From positions 124,001 through 188,000 of the forward strand of contig NZ_JBHSGI010000005.1 in NCBI RefSeq assembly GCF_042654245.1: 64,000 bases of DNA, read 5' to 3'. Below are positions 17,628 through 27,400 of this stretch, in pieces. Source of the stretch: Seohaeicola_A nanhaiensis. GTDB lineage: Bacteria > Pseudomonadota > Alphaproteobacteria > Rhodobacterales > Rhodobacteraceae. The notes under the pieces are model-generated. The model had not been told where the DNA came from. It saw only the letters and a program-made list of their open reading frames with translations, and made no database searches. The translations under genes and the position numbers were made by a program. Position 1 is the first letter of the stretch, and every line of letters begins with the position of its first letter.

Positions 17628-19009
17628 TTCAGCGCCTCCAGCTTGGCCAGATCGAAATCCGGCCCCAAATCCCAGGAACTGCCCTCGGCGCTGTCCATCA
17701 CGATCACACCGGCCGCGGCAATACCGTCGCGCAGCGCATCCGCGCGTTGAAAGTCACGGGCCTTGCGCGCCTCGGCGCGGGCGGCCAGCAGGCTTTCGAT
17801 CAGGGCCGTCGTGCCCTGATCCACCGGCGACTCGGTCGCCCAGGCCGGAACGCTGTCCCCCAGCAACCCGAGAAAACGCAGGCTGGCGGCCAGCCCCTCG
17901 GCGTCGCCCTGTCCCGAAAGATCGTGCAGCACGGCGATGGCCTCATGCGTGTTCAGATCGTTCGACAGGGCCGTGACGATTGCTTCATCAACCTCACCGC
18001 CCGATGCGGAAGCCGCCTGCTCATACCACTTGCGCAGCGTCCGCCGCGCCCCCGCGGCTTTCGCCTCCGTCCAGTCCATCGGCTTGCGGTAATGCGTCGA
18101 CAGGAACACGAAGCGGATCACCTCGCCCGGCACGCCCTGATCCAGCAAATCCCGCACGGTAAAGAAATTGCCCAGCGACTTGGACATCTTCTTGCCCTCG
18201 ACCTGCAGCATCTCGTTGTGCAGCCAGTAGCGCGCGAAATCCCCCTTAGGATGCGCGCAGCAGCTCTGCGCGATCTCGTTCTCGTGGTGCGGGAACTGCA
18301 GGTCGATCCCGCCGCCGTGAATGTCGAAACTCTCGCCCAGCAGCGCCAGCGACATGGCCGAGCATTCGATATGCCACCCCGGCCGACCCCGGCCCCAGGG
18401 CGACTCCCACCCCGGCTGATCGTCGGAGGATGGCTTCCACAGGACGAAATCCATCGGATCCTCCTTGTAGGGCGCCACCTCGACCCGCGCGCCGGCGATC
18501 ATGTCGTCGACCGACCGCCCCGACAACTGACCGTAATCGGCGTAGGACCGCACCCGGAACAGCACATGCCCCTCCGCCGCATAGGCATGGCCGCGCGCGA
18601 TCAGATCCTCGATCATCGCGATCATGCCGCCGATATGCTCGGTCGCCTTCGGCTCCTTGAACCCCGGGTCCTGCGCATAGTCCACGCCCAGCGCCGCCAT
18701 GTCCTGATGAAACCACTTCGTCGTGGTCCGCGTCAGCTCGTCGATTGCGATCCCGCGCTCGCGCGCGCGGTCGATGATCTTGTCCTCCACATCGGTGATG
18801 TTGCGCACATAGGTCACATGCCCCGGCCCGTAGAGATGCTTCAGCAACCGATACAGCACGTCGAACACCACCACCGGCCGCGCGTTGCCCAGATGCGCCC
18901 GGTCATAGACGGTGGGGCCGCAGACATACATCCGCACGTTGCCGGGGTCGATCGGTTCAAAGACCTCCTTCTTGCGGGTCTTCGTATTGTGCAGTCGGAG
19001 GGTCGTCAT
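17624..19009 (-). CDS. cysS: Cysteinyl-tRNA synthetase
   Basis: The 461-residue class I synthetase charges tRNA-Cys. It shows the CGPTVYDRAHLGNARPVV segment (zinc Cys plus the HIGH equivalent HLGN), the zinc-binding HIECSAMSL and FPHHENEIAQS blocks, and KMSKSLGNF. Full family length. It leads the operon cysS-cimA-squalene-synthase-like protein with 4- and 11-base overlaps. The 246-base region up to 19256 is divergent with an aminotransferase gene and must hold both promoters; no operator was recognised in it. Confidence 0.96.
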   Translation of the reverse strand: MTTLRLHNTKTRKKEVFEPIDPGNVRMYVCGPTVYDRAHLGNARPVVVFDVLYRLLKHLYGPGHVTYVRNITDVEDKIIDRARERGIAIDELTRTTTKWFHQDMAALGVDYAQDPGFKEPKATEHIGGMIAMIEDLIARGHAYAAEGHVLFRVRSYADYGQLSGRSVDDMIAGARVEVAPYKEDPMDFVLWKPSSDDQPGWESPWGRGRPGWHIECSAMSLALLGESFDIHGGGIDLQFPHHENEIAQSCCAHPKGDFARYWLHNEMLQVEGKKMSKSLGNFFTVRDLLDQGVPGEVIRFVFLSTHYRKPMDWTEAKAAGARRTLRKWYEQAASASGGEVDEAIVTALSNDLNTHEAIAVLHDLSGQGDAEGLAASLRFLGLLGDSVPAWATESPVDQGTTALIESLLAARAEARKARDFQRADALRDGIAAAGVIVMDSAEGSSWDLGPDFDLAKLEALN

Positions 19010-19255
19010 GGCTCAAGTCCTCGCACGTCGGCGCTGGCGCGGGCTTAGCAACTTGTTTCAGGAGTGAAAACGAAAGAAACCGGCCCGCTGGTGATCAGCA
19101 GGGAATAATGCAGCAGATAATGATGCAGGTCGTTTTCATGCCCGACTCCTTACGCCGGGTCGCGCGCGCAATCAAGCGTCTTGCGCGGCCCGCCCAAGAT
19201 TGACTTTGCCCCGCCGCTCTGACTGTTTCCGCATGATCTGTCCCGGAGCCCTGTC

Positions 19256-20431
19256 ATGCAGCTTTCCACGCGTCTCACCAACCTCAACGGCGGCGGCTCG
19301 GACGGGTGGGAGGTCTTCCTGCGCGCCCGAGAGATGATCGCGGCGGGCGACACCGTCATCGAACTGACCATCGGCGAACACGACATCCGCACCGATCCCA
19401 GCATACTCGCCGCCATGGAGGCCTCGGCGCGCGGCGGCCACACCGGCTATGCGACGGTCCCCGGCATCCCCGCCCTGCGCGACGCCGTGGCGGCGCGGGT
19501 GCAGGCGCGCACCGGCGTCAGGACCGGCCGCGCGAACGTGTTGATCACACCCGGCGGTCAGGCCGCCCTGTTCATGACCCATCACGCCACCTGTCCCGAA
19601 GGGGCCAGGGCGCTGTTCATCGACCCCTATTACGCCACCTACCCCGGCACCATCCGAGGCGTCGGCGCGGTGCCGGTCCCGGTGCGAACCCACGCCGCCG
19701 ACGGCTTCCGCCCCCGCGCCGCCGATATCGACGCGCTCGCCGATGGCGCCGCCTCGCTCCTGATCAACTCGCCCAACAACCCCACCGGCGCGGTCTATGA
19801 CCGCGCCACTCTGGAAGGAATCGCCACCGTCTGCCACGACCGCGACCTCTGGCTGATCTCCGACGAGGTATATGACACCCAGGTCTGGCAGGGCGACCAC
19901 CTCAGCCCCCGCGCCCTGCCCGGCATGGCCCGGCGGACGCTGGTGATCGGTTCCATGTCCAAAAGCCACGCGATGACCGGCTCCCGCATCGGCTGGATCG
20001 TCGGCCCGGCCGAGGTGATTTCACATCTGAGCGCGCTGGCCACGGTCACGACCTATGGCGTGCCCGGCTTCGTCCAGGACGCCGCGCTCTTCGCCCTCGG
20101 CTCGGGGCTCGAAGACCAGATCGCCGCCCCCTTCCGCCGCCGCCGTGCCTTGGCGCAGGACATCCTCGCGCGCCAGAACACGGTGGGCCTGATTCCGGCC
20201 GAGGGCGCGATGTATCTGATGCTCGACATCCGCGCGACGGGCCTCGACGGCCGGGCCTTCGCCTTCGCCTTGCTGGATGCCGAGAAGATCGCCGTCATGC
20301 CCGGCGAAAGCTTTGGCCAGTCCGCCGCCGGCCACATTCGCGTCGCCATGACCGTTGCAGATGACGCCTTCGCCGACGCGCTCGGCCGGCTTTGCGCCTT
20401 TGCCGAGGGGCTCGCGGCCGGGCAAGGCTGA
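19256..20431 (+). CDS. Pyridoxal-phosphate aminotransferase, class I/II
   Basis: The 391-residue fold-type I aminotransferase has the cofactor pocket motifs NSPNNPTGAVY (Asn contacting PLP), SDEVYD and the Schiff-base segment GSMSKSHAMTGSRIGW, where the lysine binds PLP. GEHDIRTDPSI and HTGYATVPGIPALRDAV form the substrate-entry region. It resembles aspartate/aromatic-type enzymes; the exact substrate cannot be read. It is followed by the MttB-like methyltransferase after 227 bases, on the same strand. Confidence 0.88.
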   Translation: MQLSTRLTNLNGGGSDGWEVFLRAREMIAAGDTVIELTIGEHDIRTDPSILAAMEASARGGHTGYATVPGIPALRDAVAARVQARTGVRTGRANVLITPGGQAALFMTHHATCPEGARALFIDPYYATYPGTIRGVGAVPVPVRTHAADGFRPRAADIDALADGAASLLINSPNNPTGAVYDRATLEGIATVCHDRDLWLISDEVYDTQVWQGDHLSPRALPGMARRTLVIGSMSKSHAMTGSRIGWIVGPAEVISHLSALATVTTYGVPGFVQDAALFALGSGLEDQIAAPFRRRRALAQDILARQNTVGLIPAEGAMYLMLDIRATGLDGRAFAFALLDAEKIAVMPGESFGQSAAGHIRVAMTVADDAFADALGRLCAFAEGLAAGQG

Positions 20432-20658
20432 ACCGGCACTCCAAGGCTCAAAACCGACATCAGGGCGCAAACAGGACAGACGCCCCCGCCCGGCCAGCGC
20501 AGCATCGCGCAAAGGTCGGGAGCCCTTGATGCAAGGTGAACTGAGCAAGATCAGCCTCGTCGTGCGCACCATCGGGGCGCAGCGGGGCCGTGCGGCACGG
20601 GGCGCGCCTCGGGCAGGCTGAACCGCCACCTGCCCCTTCCCATCTTCCAGAGGCTGTC

Positions 20659-22206
20659 ATGAACGAACACGCCAAGACCGTCACCGCCCGCAGCGGCGGC
20701 CGCGCGGCCCGTCGCGCCGCCCGCGCCGCCCCCCTTGCCGACCACCTGCGCCCGGTGCGCGCAGGCCTTCAGGGCGGCACCTACAACCCGCTGACCGAGC
20801 CGCAGATGCACCGCATCCACCAGGCCGCGCTCGACGTGCTGGAACAGATCGGCCTCGCCGACGCCCCCGAAAGCGGCATCCGCCACCTGACCGGGGCCGG
20901 CGCGATCCTGGGCGACGACCGCCGCATCCGTTTTCCCCGCGCGCTGGTCGAGGACACGCTCGCCCGCGCCAACCGCCAGATCACCCTCTTCGGCCGCGAC
21001 CCCGCGCATGACATGGAGCTGTCGGGCACCCGCGTACACTACGGCACCGCCGGGGCCGCCGTACACATGGTCGACGTCGCCGGCCGCCGCTACCGCGAAT
21101 GCACCGTGCAGGATCTGCACGACGCCGCCCGCATCTGCGACGTGCTCGACAACATCCACTTCGTCCAGCGCCCGATGGTCTGCCGCGACATTCCCGACAA
21201 CCGCGAGATGGACCTCAACACCATCTACGCCTGCGCCTCGGGCACCACCAAGCACATCGGCGTCTCCTTCACCGAACCGGCCTTCGTCGACGACGGGCTG
21301 AAGATGCTCCACCTGATCGCGGGGGGCGAGGACAAGTGGCGCGAGCGCCCCTTCGTCAGCAATTCCAACTGCTTCGTTGTCCCGCCGATGAAGTTCGCGA
21401 CCGAGGCCTGCATCGTGATGGAAAAGCTGATCGAGGGCGGGATGCCGATCCTCCTGCTCTCCGCCGGTCAGGCCGGGGCCACCGCGCCCGCCCCCATTGC
21501 CGGGGCCATCGTGCAGGCGGTGGCCGAATGCCTCGCCGGTCTGGTCTATGTCAACGCGGTGAAACCCAATCATCCCGCCATCTTCGGCACCTGGCCCTTC
21601 GTCAGCGACCTGCGCACCGGTGCCATGTCGGGCGGCTCGGGCGAACAGGCCCTGCTGACCGCCGGCTGCGCCCAGATGCACCGCTACTACGGCATCCCCG
21701 GCGGCGCCGCGGCGGGCATCGCCGATGCCAAGCTGCCCGACATGCAGGCGGGATGGGAACAGGCGATTTCCAACGTCATGGCAGGGCTTTCCGGCCTGAA
21801 CATGATCTACGAGGCCGCCGGAATGCACGCCTCGCTCCTCGGCTTCTGCCACGAATCGCTGATCCTCGGCGATGACCTGATCGGCCAGGCCCTGCGCTGC
21901 GTGAGGGGTATCGAGGTGGACGAGGATTCGCTCTCGGTCGAGACCATCCGTGCCACCTGCCTCGGCGGCCCCGGCCACTTCCTCGGCTCCGACCAGACGC
22001 TGGCGCGGATGCAGACCGACTACATCTACCCCACGCTCGCCGATCGCACCTCGCCCAAGGAGTGGGACGAAAAGGGCAAGCCCGACCTCATCGAACGCGC
22101 CACCGCCCGCAAAGAGCAGATCCTCGGCGAACGCGCCCGCGCCCGCTTCGACCCCGAAACCGACGCCGCGATCCGCCGCGCCTTCCGCATCCACCTGCCC
22201 GGCTGA
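20659..22206 (+). CDS. Trimethylamine methyltransferase family protein (MttB superfamily, no pyrrolysine)
   Basis: The 515-residue protein has the MttB TIM-barrel signature: HQAALDVLEQIGL near the N-terminus, the long central block with GTTKHIGVSF, GQAGATAPAPIAGAIVQAVAE and CAQMHRYYGIPGGA. It is read through without an in-frame amber codon, so it belongs to the non-pyrrolysine branch, whose characterised members act on quaternary amines such as glycine betaine with a corrinoid protein. Neither corrinoid protein nor partner methyltransferase is encoded in the window. ATG 20659 follows AGAGG; an upstream in-frame start would add 23 low-complexity residues. Confidence 0.87.
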   Translation: MNEHAKTVTARSGGRAARRAARAAPLADHLRPVRAGLQGGTYNPLTEPQMHRIHQAALDVLEQIGLADAPESGIRHLTGAGAILGDDRRIRFPRALVEDTLARANRQITLFGRDPAHDMELSGTRVHYGTAGAAVHMVDVAGRRYRECTVQDLHDAARICDVLDNIHFVQRPMVCRDIPDNREMDLNTIYACASGTTKHIGVSFTEPAFVDDGLKMLHLIAGGEDKWRERPFVSNSNCFVVPPMKFATEACIVMEKLIEGGMPILLLSAGQAGATAPAPIAGAIVQAVAECLAGLVYVNAVKPNHPAIFGTWPFVSDLRTGAMSGGSGEQALLTAGCAQMHRYYGIPGGAAAGIADAKLPDMQAGWEQAISNVMAGLSGLNMIYEAAGMHASLLGFCHESLILGDDLIGQALRCVRGIEVDEDSLSVETIRATCLGGPGHFLGSDQTLARMQTDYIYPTLADRTSPKEWDEKGKPDLIERATARKEQILGERARARFDPETDAAIRRAFRIHLPG

Positions 22207-22216
22207 GCGCGGCGCC

Positions 22217-22954
22217 TCAGACCTGCTTCGTCGCGATCACGTGCCAGCCGAAGCACTGCAGCTCGGACGATCGCCGCGCCATGCGCGGCCCGTCCAGCGC
22301 GGCGATCAGCCGGACGTTCAGCCGCGCCAGCTGCATCACCAGCCAGGTCAGCGGCTCACGCGGCCCGGCGCCGTATTGCTTGCGCACCCGCGTCACCCGG
22401 CCGATCTCCTGATCCATCATGTCGAAATAGCCGCCGTTCGGCGTCAGCTCGGTGATGTCGCAGCCGAGCCGCTCGAAATGATGGCGGTAGAAATACTGCG
22501 AAAATCCGGTGCAGAAATGATAGGGCGCAAAATGCGTCAGCGAGTTGAACGGCGCCGTGACGATGATCCGCCCGCCGGGCCGCGTCAGCGCCACCAGCTT
22601 CTCTACCGCCCGCACCGGATCGACCACATGCTCGATCACCTCGGAACAGAACACCGTGTCGAACTGCCGATCCTCGGGAATGTCATAGAGATCGCAGATG
22701 AAATCCAGCCGCGAGGTATCCCACTTGCCGGTGTGCAGCCCCGCCCCGTCGCCCGAGCCGTCGTATTCCGCGATATCCTGCGCCAGATAATCCAGATGCC
22801 CGCAGTGCCGCTTGTAGGCGCATTCCCCCGCCCCCACGTCCAGCAGGCTCGACCCCGCCGGCAGGGCGGTCAGCGTCGCTTCGATCCAGGCATCCCGGGC
22901 AGCATGGTTCTTGAGGCGAGACAAGATGCGGGTTCTCCGTTTCGTGAAATTCAC
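22217..22954 (-). CDS. Class I SAM-dependent methyltransferase
   Basis: The 245-residue protein has the nucleotide-binding motif I LLDVGAGECAYK, the acidic residue of motif II (LAQDIAEYDG) and the later FDTVFCSEVIEHVVDP and LTRPGGRIIVTAPF motifs. It therefore binds S-adenosylmethionine. The substrate is unknown; the C-terminal half is not of the UbiG or tRNA type. It converges on the MttB-like gene with only 10 bases between stops and follows the RTX gene on the same strand at 58 bases. Confidence 0.87.
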   Translation of the reverse strand: MNFTKRRTRILSRLKNHAARDAWIEATLTALPAGSSLLDVGAGECAYKRHCGHLDYLAQDIAEYDGSGDGAGLHTGKWDTSRLDFICDLYDIPEDRQFDTVFCSEVIEHVVDPVRAVEKLVALTRPGGRIIVTAPFNSLTHFAPYHFCTGFSQYFYRHHFERLGCDITELTPNGGYFDMMDQEIGRVTRVRKQYGAGPREPLTWLVMQLARLNVRLIAALDGPRMARRSSELQCFGWHVIATKQV

Positions 22955-23012
22955 GCCTCTCTAAGCAGAAAAAGACGGCACAGACCACTCTCTGCACCGT
23001 CTTTGGCCCGGA

Positions 23013-23924
23013 TCAGAAGATGAAATCGAGGCTCCCCAGATCGGCGATATCGGTGTTCAGCAGCGTGATCCGCGTGCCCGCGTGATCGTCGATCACCACG
23101 CTGTCGTTCACCTGCGTCATGTGATGCTTGCGCAGGTCGGCAAAGTGCACGATCTCGGTCACCGACGACAGGTCGATCTTCTCGCGGTTGTTGGTCGCCT
23201 CGAAATCGGTGATCACGTCTCGACCGTGGTTGTTGTAGAACACGAACTTGTCGGCCGCCGCCCCGCCGGTCATCCGGTCGTTGCCGGTGCCGCCGTTGAA
23301 GATGTCCTTGCCCGCGCCGCCAACCAGCACATCCGCGCCGGTCTCGCCCCAGAGCACATCGTTGCCCCGGCCCCCATTCAGCACGTCGGCCCCGTCGCCG
23401 CCCAGAACCGTGTCGTTGCCATCGCCCGCATAGATCTTGTCCTTGCCGCCCCCGGCATAGATCTTGTCGTTGCCGGTGAGGTTGAAGGCCGCGCCGTCAC
23501 CGACCTGAGTATTGATCCAGCCCACATCGCGCAGATCGCCAAGGTGGACCTCCCACCCGAGGCCCAGCAGATGGTTCTCGATGCCCAGCGGCGCCGCACC
23601 GGACTCATCCGCCGCAATGATCTGAGAAAAGCTCGACATCTCGATGTTCAGGTCCCGGAACTGGAAGTTGCCACCGGGATAGTTCACTTGGATCAGCGTG
23701 ACGGTGCCGCTGGTGACATAGGTCTCGCCATTGATCTGGCCTGTTCCAAACCCCGATCCGTTCACCGAAACCGTCAGGTCCATGCCCTTATAGGTGCCGG
23801 ACAGGCCAAAGAAGGTGGTGGTGAAGCGCCCCACCGTGCCCTCGGTGGTGATGAAATCAATGACGCCGAACAGGTCGGTCAGACGGAATACCCCGCTGGA
23901 GGGCAAAGATACAAATGCAGCCAT
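23013..23924 (-). CDS. RTX calcium-binding protein, probably type I secreted
   Basis: The 303-residue protein carries about eight GGxGxDxxx nonapeptide repeats at residues 150-228 (GNDKIYAGGGKDKIYAGDGN and on). An RTX-associated C-terminal region (DVITDFEATNNREKIDLSSV) and a hydrophobic tail (GSLDFIF) follow, the usual type I secretion layout. No N-terminal signal peptide is present. The first 145 residues are a beta-rich domain I do not recognise. ATG 23922-23924 was chosen because AAGGAAA lies 5 bases upstream; the longer in-frame reading runs into terminator repeats. No secretion ATPase or HlyD-like gene lies nearby. Confidence 0.85.
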   Translation of the reverse strand: MAAFVSLPSSGVFRLTDLFGVIDFITTEGTVGRFTTTFFGLSGTYKGMDLTVSVNGSGFGTGQINGETYVTSGTVTLIQVNYPGGNFQFRDLNIEMSSFSQIIAADESGAAPLGIENHLLGLGWEVHLGDLRDVGWINTQVGDGAAFNLTGNDKIYAGGGKDKIYAGDGNDTVLGGDGADVLNGGRGNDVLWGETGADVLVGGAGKDIFNGGTGNDRMTGGAAADKFVFYNNHGRDVITDFEATNNREKIDLSSVTEIVHFADLRKHHMTQVNDSVVIDDHAGTRITLLNTDIADLGSLDFIF

Positions 23925-24065
23925 TTCTGTTTCCTTGATGCAATAGCGCGACTCGAATGGCAGCACATTGCCGCGCGGATCGCCACCCTGCAAATCACAA
24001 ATGGCAGGGGGAACGAGGGTTTCGCAGAAACCTGCGGAGTCCGCCGTCTCCACCACAGTCCGGCA

Positions 24066-24092
24066 TAAAAACGGGGGGCCGAAGCCCCCCGT
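24066..24092 (-). terminator. Intrinsic terminator (cassette copy 1)
   Basis: On the minus strand ACGGGGGGC-TTCG-GCCCCCCGT is a perfect 9-bp stem with an ultra-stable UUCG loop followed directly by TTTTAT. It stops leftward transcription arriving from nrdJ before the RTX gene at 23924. Confidence 0.88.
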
Positions 24093-24194
24093 AAGTTTCG
24101 CCGTTCCCCGCGGGTTTCGCAGAAACCTGCGGTCCAAGGACAGAGCGGGTTTCCAGAGGAAACCTGCGGAGTCCGCCCTCAACTTAACGCGGCA

Positions 24195-24221
24195 TAAAAA
24201 CGGGGGGCCGAAGCCCCCCGT
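24195..24221 (-). terminator. Intrinsic terminator (cassette copy 2)
   Basis: This hairpin has the same sequence as the copy 129 bases to the left: 9-bp stem, UUCG loop and a T-run (TTTTTAT) on the minus strand. It is the first terminator met by transcripts leaving nrdJ. Confidence 0.88.
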
Positions 24222-24234
24222 AAGTTTCGCCGTT

Positions 24235-24498
24235 CAGGCTCAATAGTTTACCGCCCGTGTTTTCTGCCTGCGGCCTGAACGTCGTCAGGAGCGAGCGCAC
24301 CCGCCCCGTGTCCCGTCGGAACGCCCTTGCGGGGCATCCCGGGCGGGACGGGCAACGGCCATGGGGGCCGCACCCTGTCCCGCCAGGTAGGCAAAGACGA
24401 TTGGGACATCGCCTCGCCGTCTCGTCGGGGGCCGGGCCGGCTGCGAGACAGCCCAGGCCCCCTGCCGCGCCGGGTCAGGCGCGGTGTTGGTTACCCTC
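24235..24498. other. Non-coding spacer between terminators and nrdJ
   Basis: These 264 GC-rich bases hold no supported gene on either strand. Frames that cross it are arginine/proline-rich shadows. Short imperfect inverted repeats of the type GGGCATCCCGGGCGGGACGGGC occur, but no regulatory site was recognised. Confidence 0.4.
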
Positions 24499-27400
24499 TC
24501 AGCTGCACCCGCTCGTCCCGCCACAGGTGTTGCACTTCATGCAGGTCCCGTTGCGCACCAGCGTGTAGTTGCCGCATTCGCCGCAGGCCTCGCCCTCGTA
24601 GCCCTGCATCTTCGCCTTGGTCCGCGCGTCCAGCGAGACAGTGCCGCTGGCGACGGCCGTCGTCGTCGTCGTCGCGATCATCGCCGCCCCGGTCTCGGGC
24701 ACCAGCGTCTGCAGCGCGGCGCTCGCGTCGCCCCCGGCGAAACCGGAAACCTTTCCGCCGCGCAGCACCGCCAGCTCCTGCGGCAGGCGCTTCCTCAGAT
24801 ACCCGGTCGAGCTGATCTGCTTCAGCACTTCCAGCGAGCGGGTGGCCGCGCTGTCCGACAGTTCCGAGACGTTCGACACGCCCTCTTCCTCGCCCCGCCC
24901 GATATCGTCGAAGGACGCGCCCTGCGGCTTCACATGGGCCAGGTCGGTCCGGTCGAGATAGGACACCGCCAGTTCGCGGAACACGTAGTCGAGGATCGAG
25001 GTCGCGTTCTTGATGCTGTCGTTGCCCTGTACCATGCCCGCAGGCTCGAACTTGGTGAAGGTGAAGGCGTCGACAAATTCCTCAAGCGGAACACCATATT
25101 GCAACCCGACGCTCACAGCGATGGCAAAGTTGTTCATCATCGCTCGGAAGCCGGCGCCTTCCTTGTGCATGTCGATGAAGATCTCGCCCAGCGTGCCGTT
25201 CTCGTATTCGCCCGTGCGCAGATACACCTTGTGCCCGCCCACGATCGCCTTCTGGGTATAGCCCTTGCGCCGCTGCGGCATCTTCTCGCGGTGGCTCTTG
25301 ATGATCTCCTTGACGATGATCTTCTCGACGATCTTTTCGGCCAGCACGGTGGCCTTTTCCTGCTGGCTGCCGGTCTCCAGGATCTCGGCGGCCTCCTCGT
25401 CGTCCTCGACCAGCGCGGCGGCCAGCGGCTGCGACAGCTTCGACCCGTCGCGATACAGCGCATTCGCCTTCACGCCCAGCGACCAGCTCAGCTCATAGGC
25501 CTTCTGGCAATCCTCGATCGTCGCCGAATTCGGCATGTTGATCGTCTTGCTGATTGCCCCCGAGATAAAGCTCTGCGCCGCCGCCATCATGTGGATGTGG
25601 CTGTTCACCGACAGGAACCGCTTGCCTTTCTTGCCGCAGGCATTGGCGCAGTCAAAGATATGGTAATGTTCGGTCCGCAGATGCGGCGCGCCTTCCAGCG
25701 TCATCGTCCCGCAGACGTGATCGTTGGCCGCCTCGATGTCCTTCTTCGAGAAGCCCAGCGATTTCAGCAGGTCGAAGGTCGGGTCGTTCAGCTTCTCCGC
25801 CGGAATGCCCAGCACGCCCTGGCAGAAGGCCTCGCCCAGCGTCCACTGGTTGAAGACAAAGCGGATGTCGAAGGCCTCGGCCAGCTTCGCCTCTACCTTG
25901 GCCAGCTCCGCCGGGCCGAACCCGTGACCCGCCAGCGTCGTGTGGTTGATTGCCGGCGCATTGCCGATCGACCCGTGACCAACGGCATAGGACACGATTT
26001 CCTCGATCTGGGCCGAGGAATAGCCGAGGTTCTCAAGTGCCGCGGGCACCGAGCGGTTGATGATCTTGAAATAGCCGCCCCCGGCGAGCTTCTTGAACTT
26101 CACCAGCGCAAAGTCCGGCTCGATCCCCGTGGTGTCGCAATCCATCACCAGACCAATGGTGCCGGTCGGCGCGATCACCGTTGCCTGTGCATTGCGATAG
26201 CCATGCTTCTCGCCCAGCTTCAGCGCCTCGTCCCAGGCCGACATCGCCAGTTCGACCAGCCGCGCATCCGGGCAGTTGGCATGGTCCAGCGGCACCGGCT
26301 TCACCGCCAGCCCCTCATAGCCATCCGTCGCGCCATAGGCGGCGTTGCGGTGGTTACGGATCACCCGCAGCATATGCGTGCTGTTCCGCTTGTAGCCGGA
26401 AAAGGCCCCCAGCTCGCCCGCCATCTCGGCGCTGGTCGCATAGGCCACGCCGGTCATGATCGCGGTCAGCGCGCCGCACAGCGCCCGGCCCTCATCGCTG
26501 TCATAGCCAAAGCCCATGTTCATCAGCAGACCGCCGATGTTGGCATAGCCCAGGCCCAGCGTGCGGAAATCATAGGACAGCTGCGCGATTTCCTTCGACG
26601 GGAACTGCGCCATCATCACGCTGATCTCCAGCGTGATCGTCCATAGCCGCGAGGCGTGCATGTAGTCTGCCGCCTGGAACTTACCGTCCTTCAGGAAGGT
26701 CAGCAGGTTCATCGAGGCGAGGTTGCAGGCGGTATCGTCCAGGAACATGTATTCCGAACAGGGGTTTGACCCCCGGATCGGCCCGTCCGCCGGGCAGGTG
26801 TGCCAGTCGTTGACCGTGTCGTGATACTGGATGCCCGGATCGGCGCAGGCCCAGGCCGCATGGCCCACCTGCTCCCAAAGATCGCGGGCCTTGACCACCT
26901 TGGCGACCTTGCCGTCAACCCGGTTGATCAGCTCCCAGTCCGCATCCTTCTCGACCGCAGTCAGGAAGGCATTGGTGACGCGGATCGAGTTGTTCGAGTT
27001 CTGGCCCGAAACCGAGTTGTAGGCCTCGCTGTCCCAATCGGTGTCATAGGTCGGGAATTCGATGCCGGTATGGCCCTGCTTGGCATAATCCAGCACCCGC
27101 TTGACGTAGGTCTCGGGGATCGCGACCTTCTTGGCCTCGCGGATCGCCTTCTTCAGCGCCTCGTTCTTCGCCGGGTCATAGGCATCGACCGCCGCGCCGT
27201 CCCAGAGGCGGATCGCCTCGAACAGCCCGTTCAGCTTCTGCTCGTGCATCTTCGAGCCAGCGACGATGCTCGCCACCTTCTGCTCTTCGATCACCTTCCA
27301 GTTGATGAAATCCTCGATATCCGGGTGATCCGCGTCCACGATCACCATCTTGGCCGCGCGCCGCGTGGTGCCGCCCGACTTGATCGCCCCCGCCGCACGG

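Larger units (their letters stand above)
24018..24234. repeat. Tandem duplicated cassette of GGTTTC hairpin plus terminator
   Basis: Two units of about 129 bases repeat. Each contains a GGTTTC...GAAACC hairpin (24018-24032 and 24148-24164), the words CTGCGGAGTCCGCC and GGCATAAAAA, an identical ACGGGGGGC/GCCCCCCGT hairpin (24071-24092 and 24200-24221) and GTAAGTTTCGCCGTT. A third GGTTTC-GCA-GAAACC hairpin lies between them at 24113-24127. The array separates nrdJ from the RTX gene. Confidence 0.85.

Noticed and set aside
24257..24568. A 103-residue plus-strand frame after the terminator repeats
   Set aside because: It overlaps the end of nrdJ, is proline/arginine-rich like other shadows and has no ribosome-binding site.
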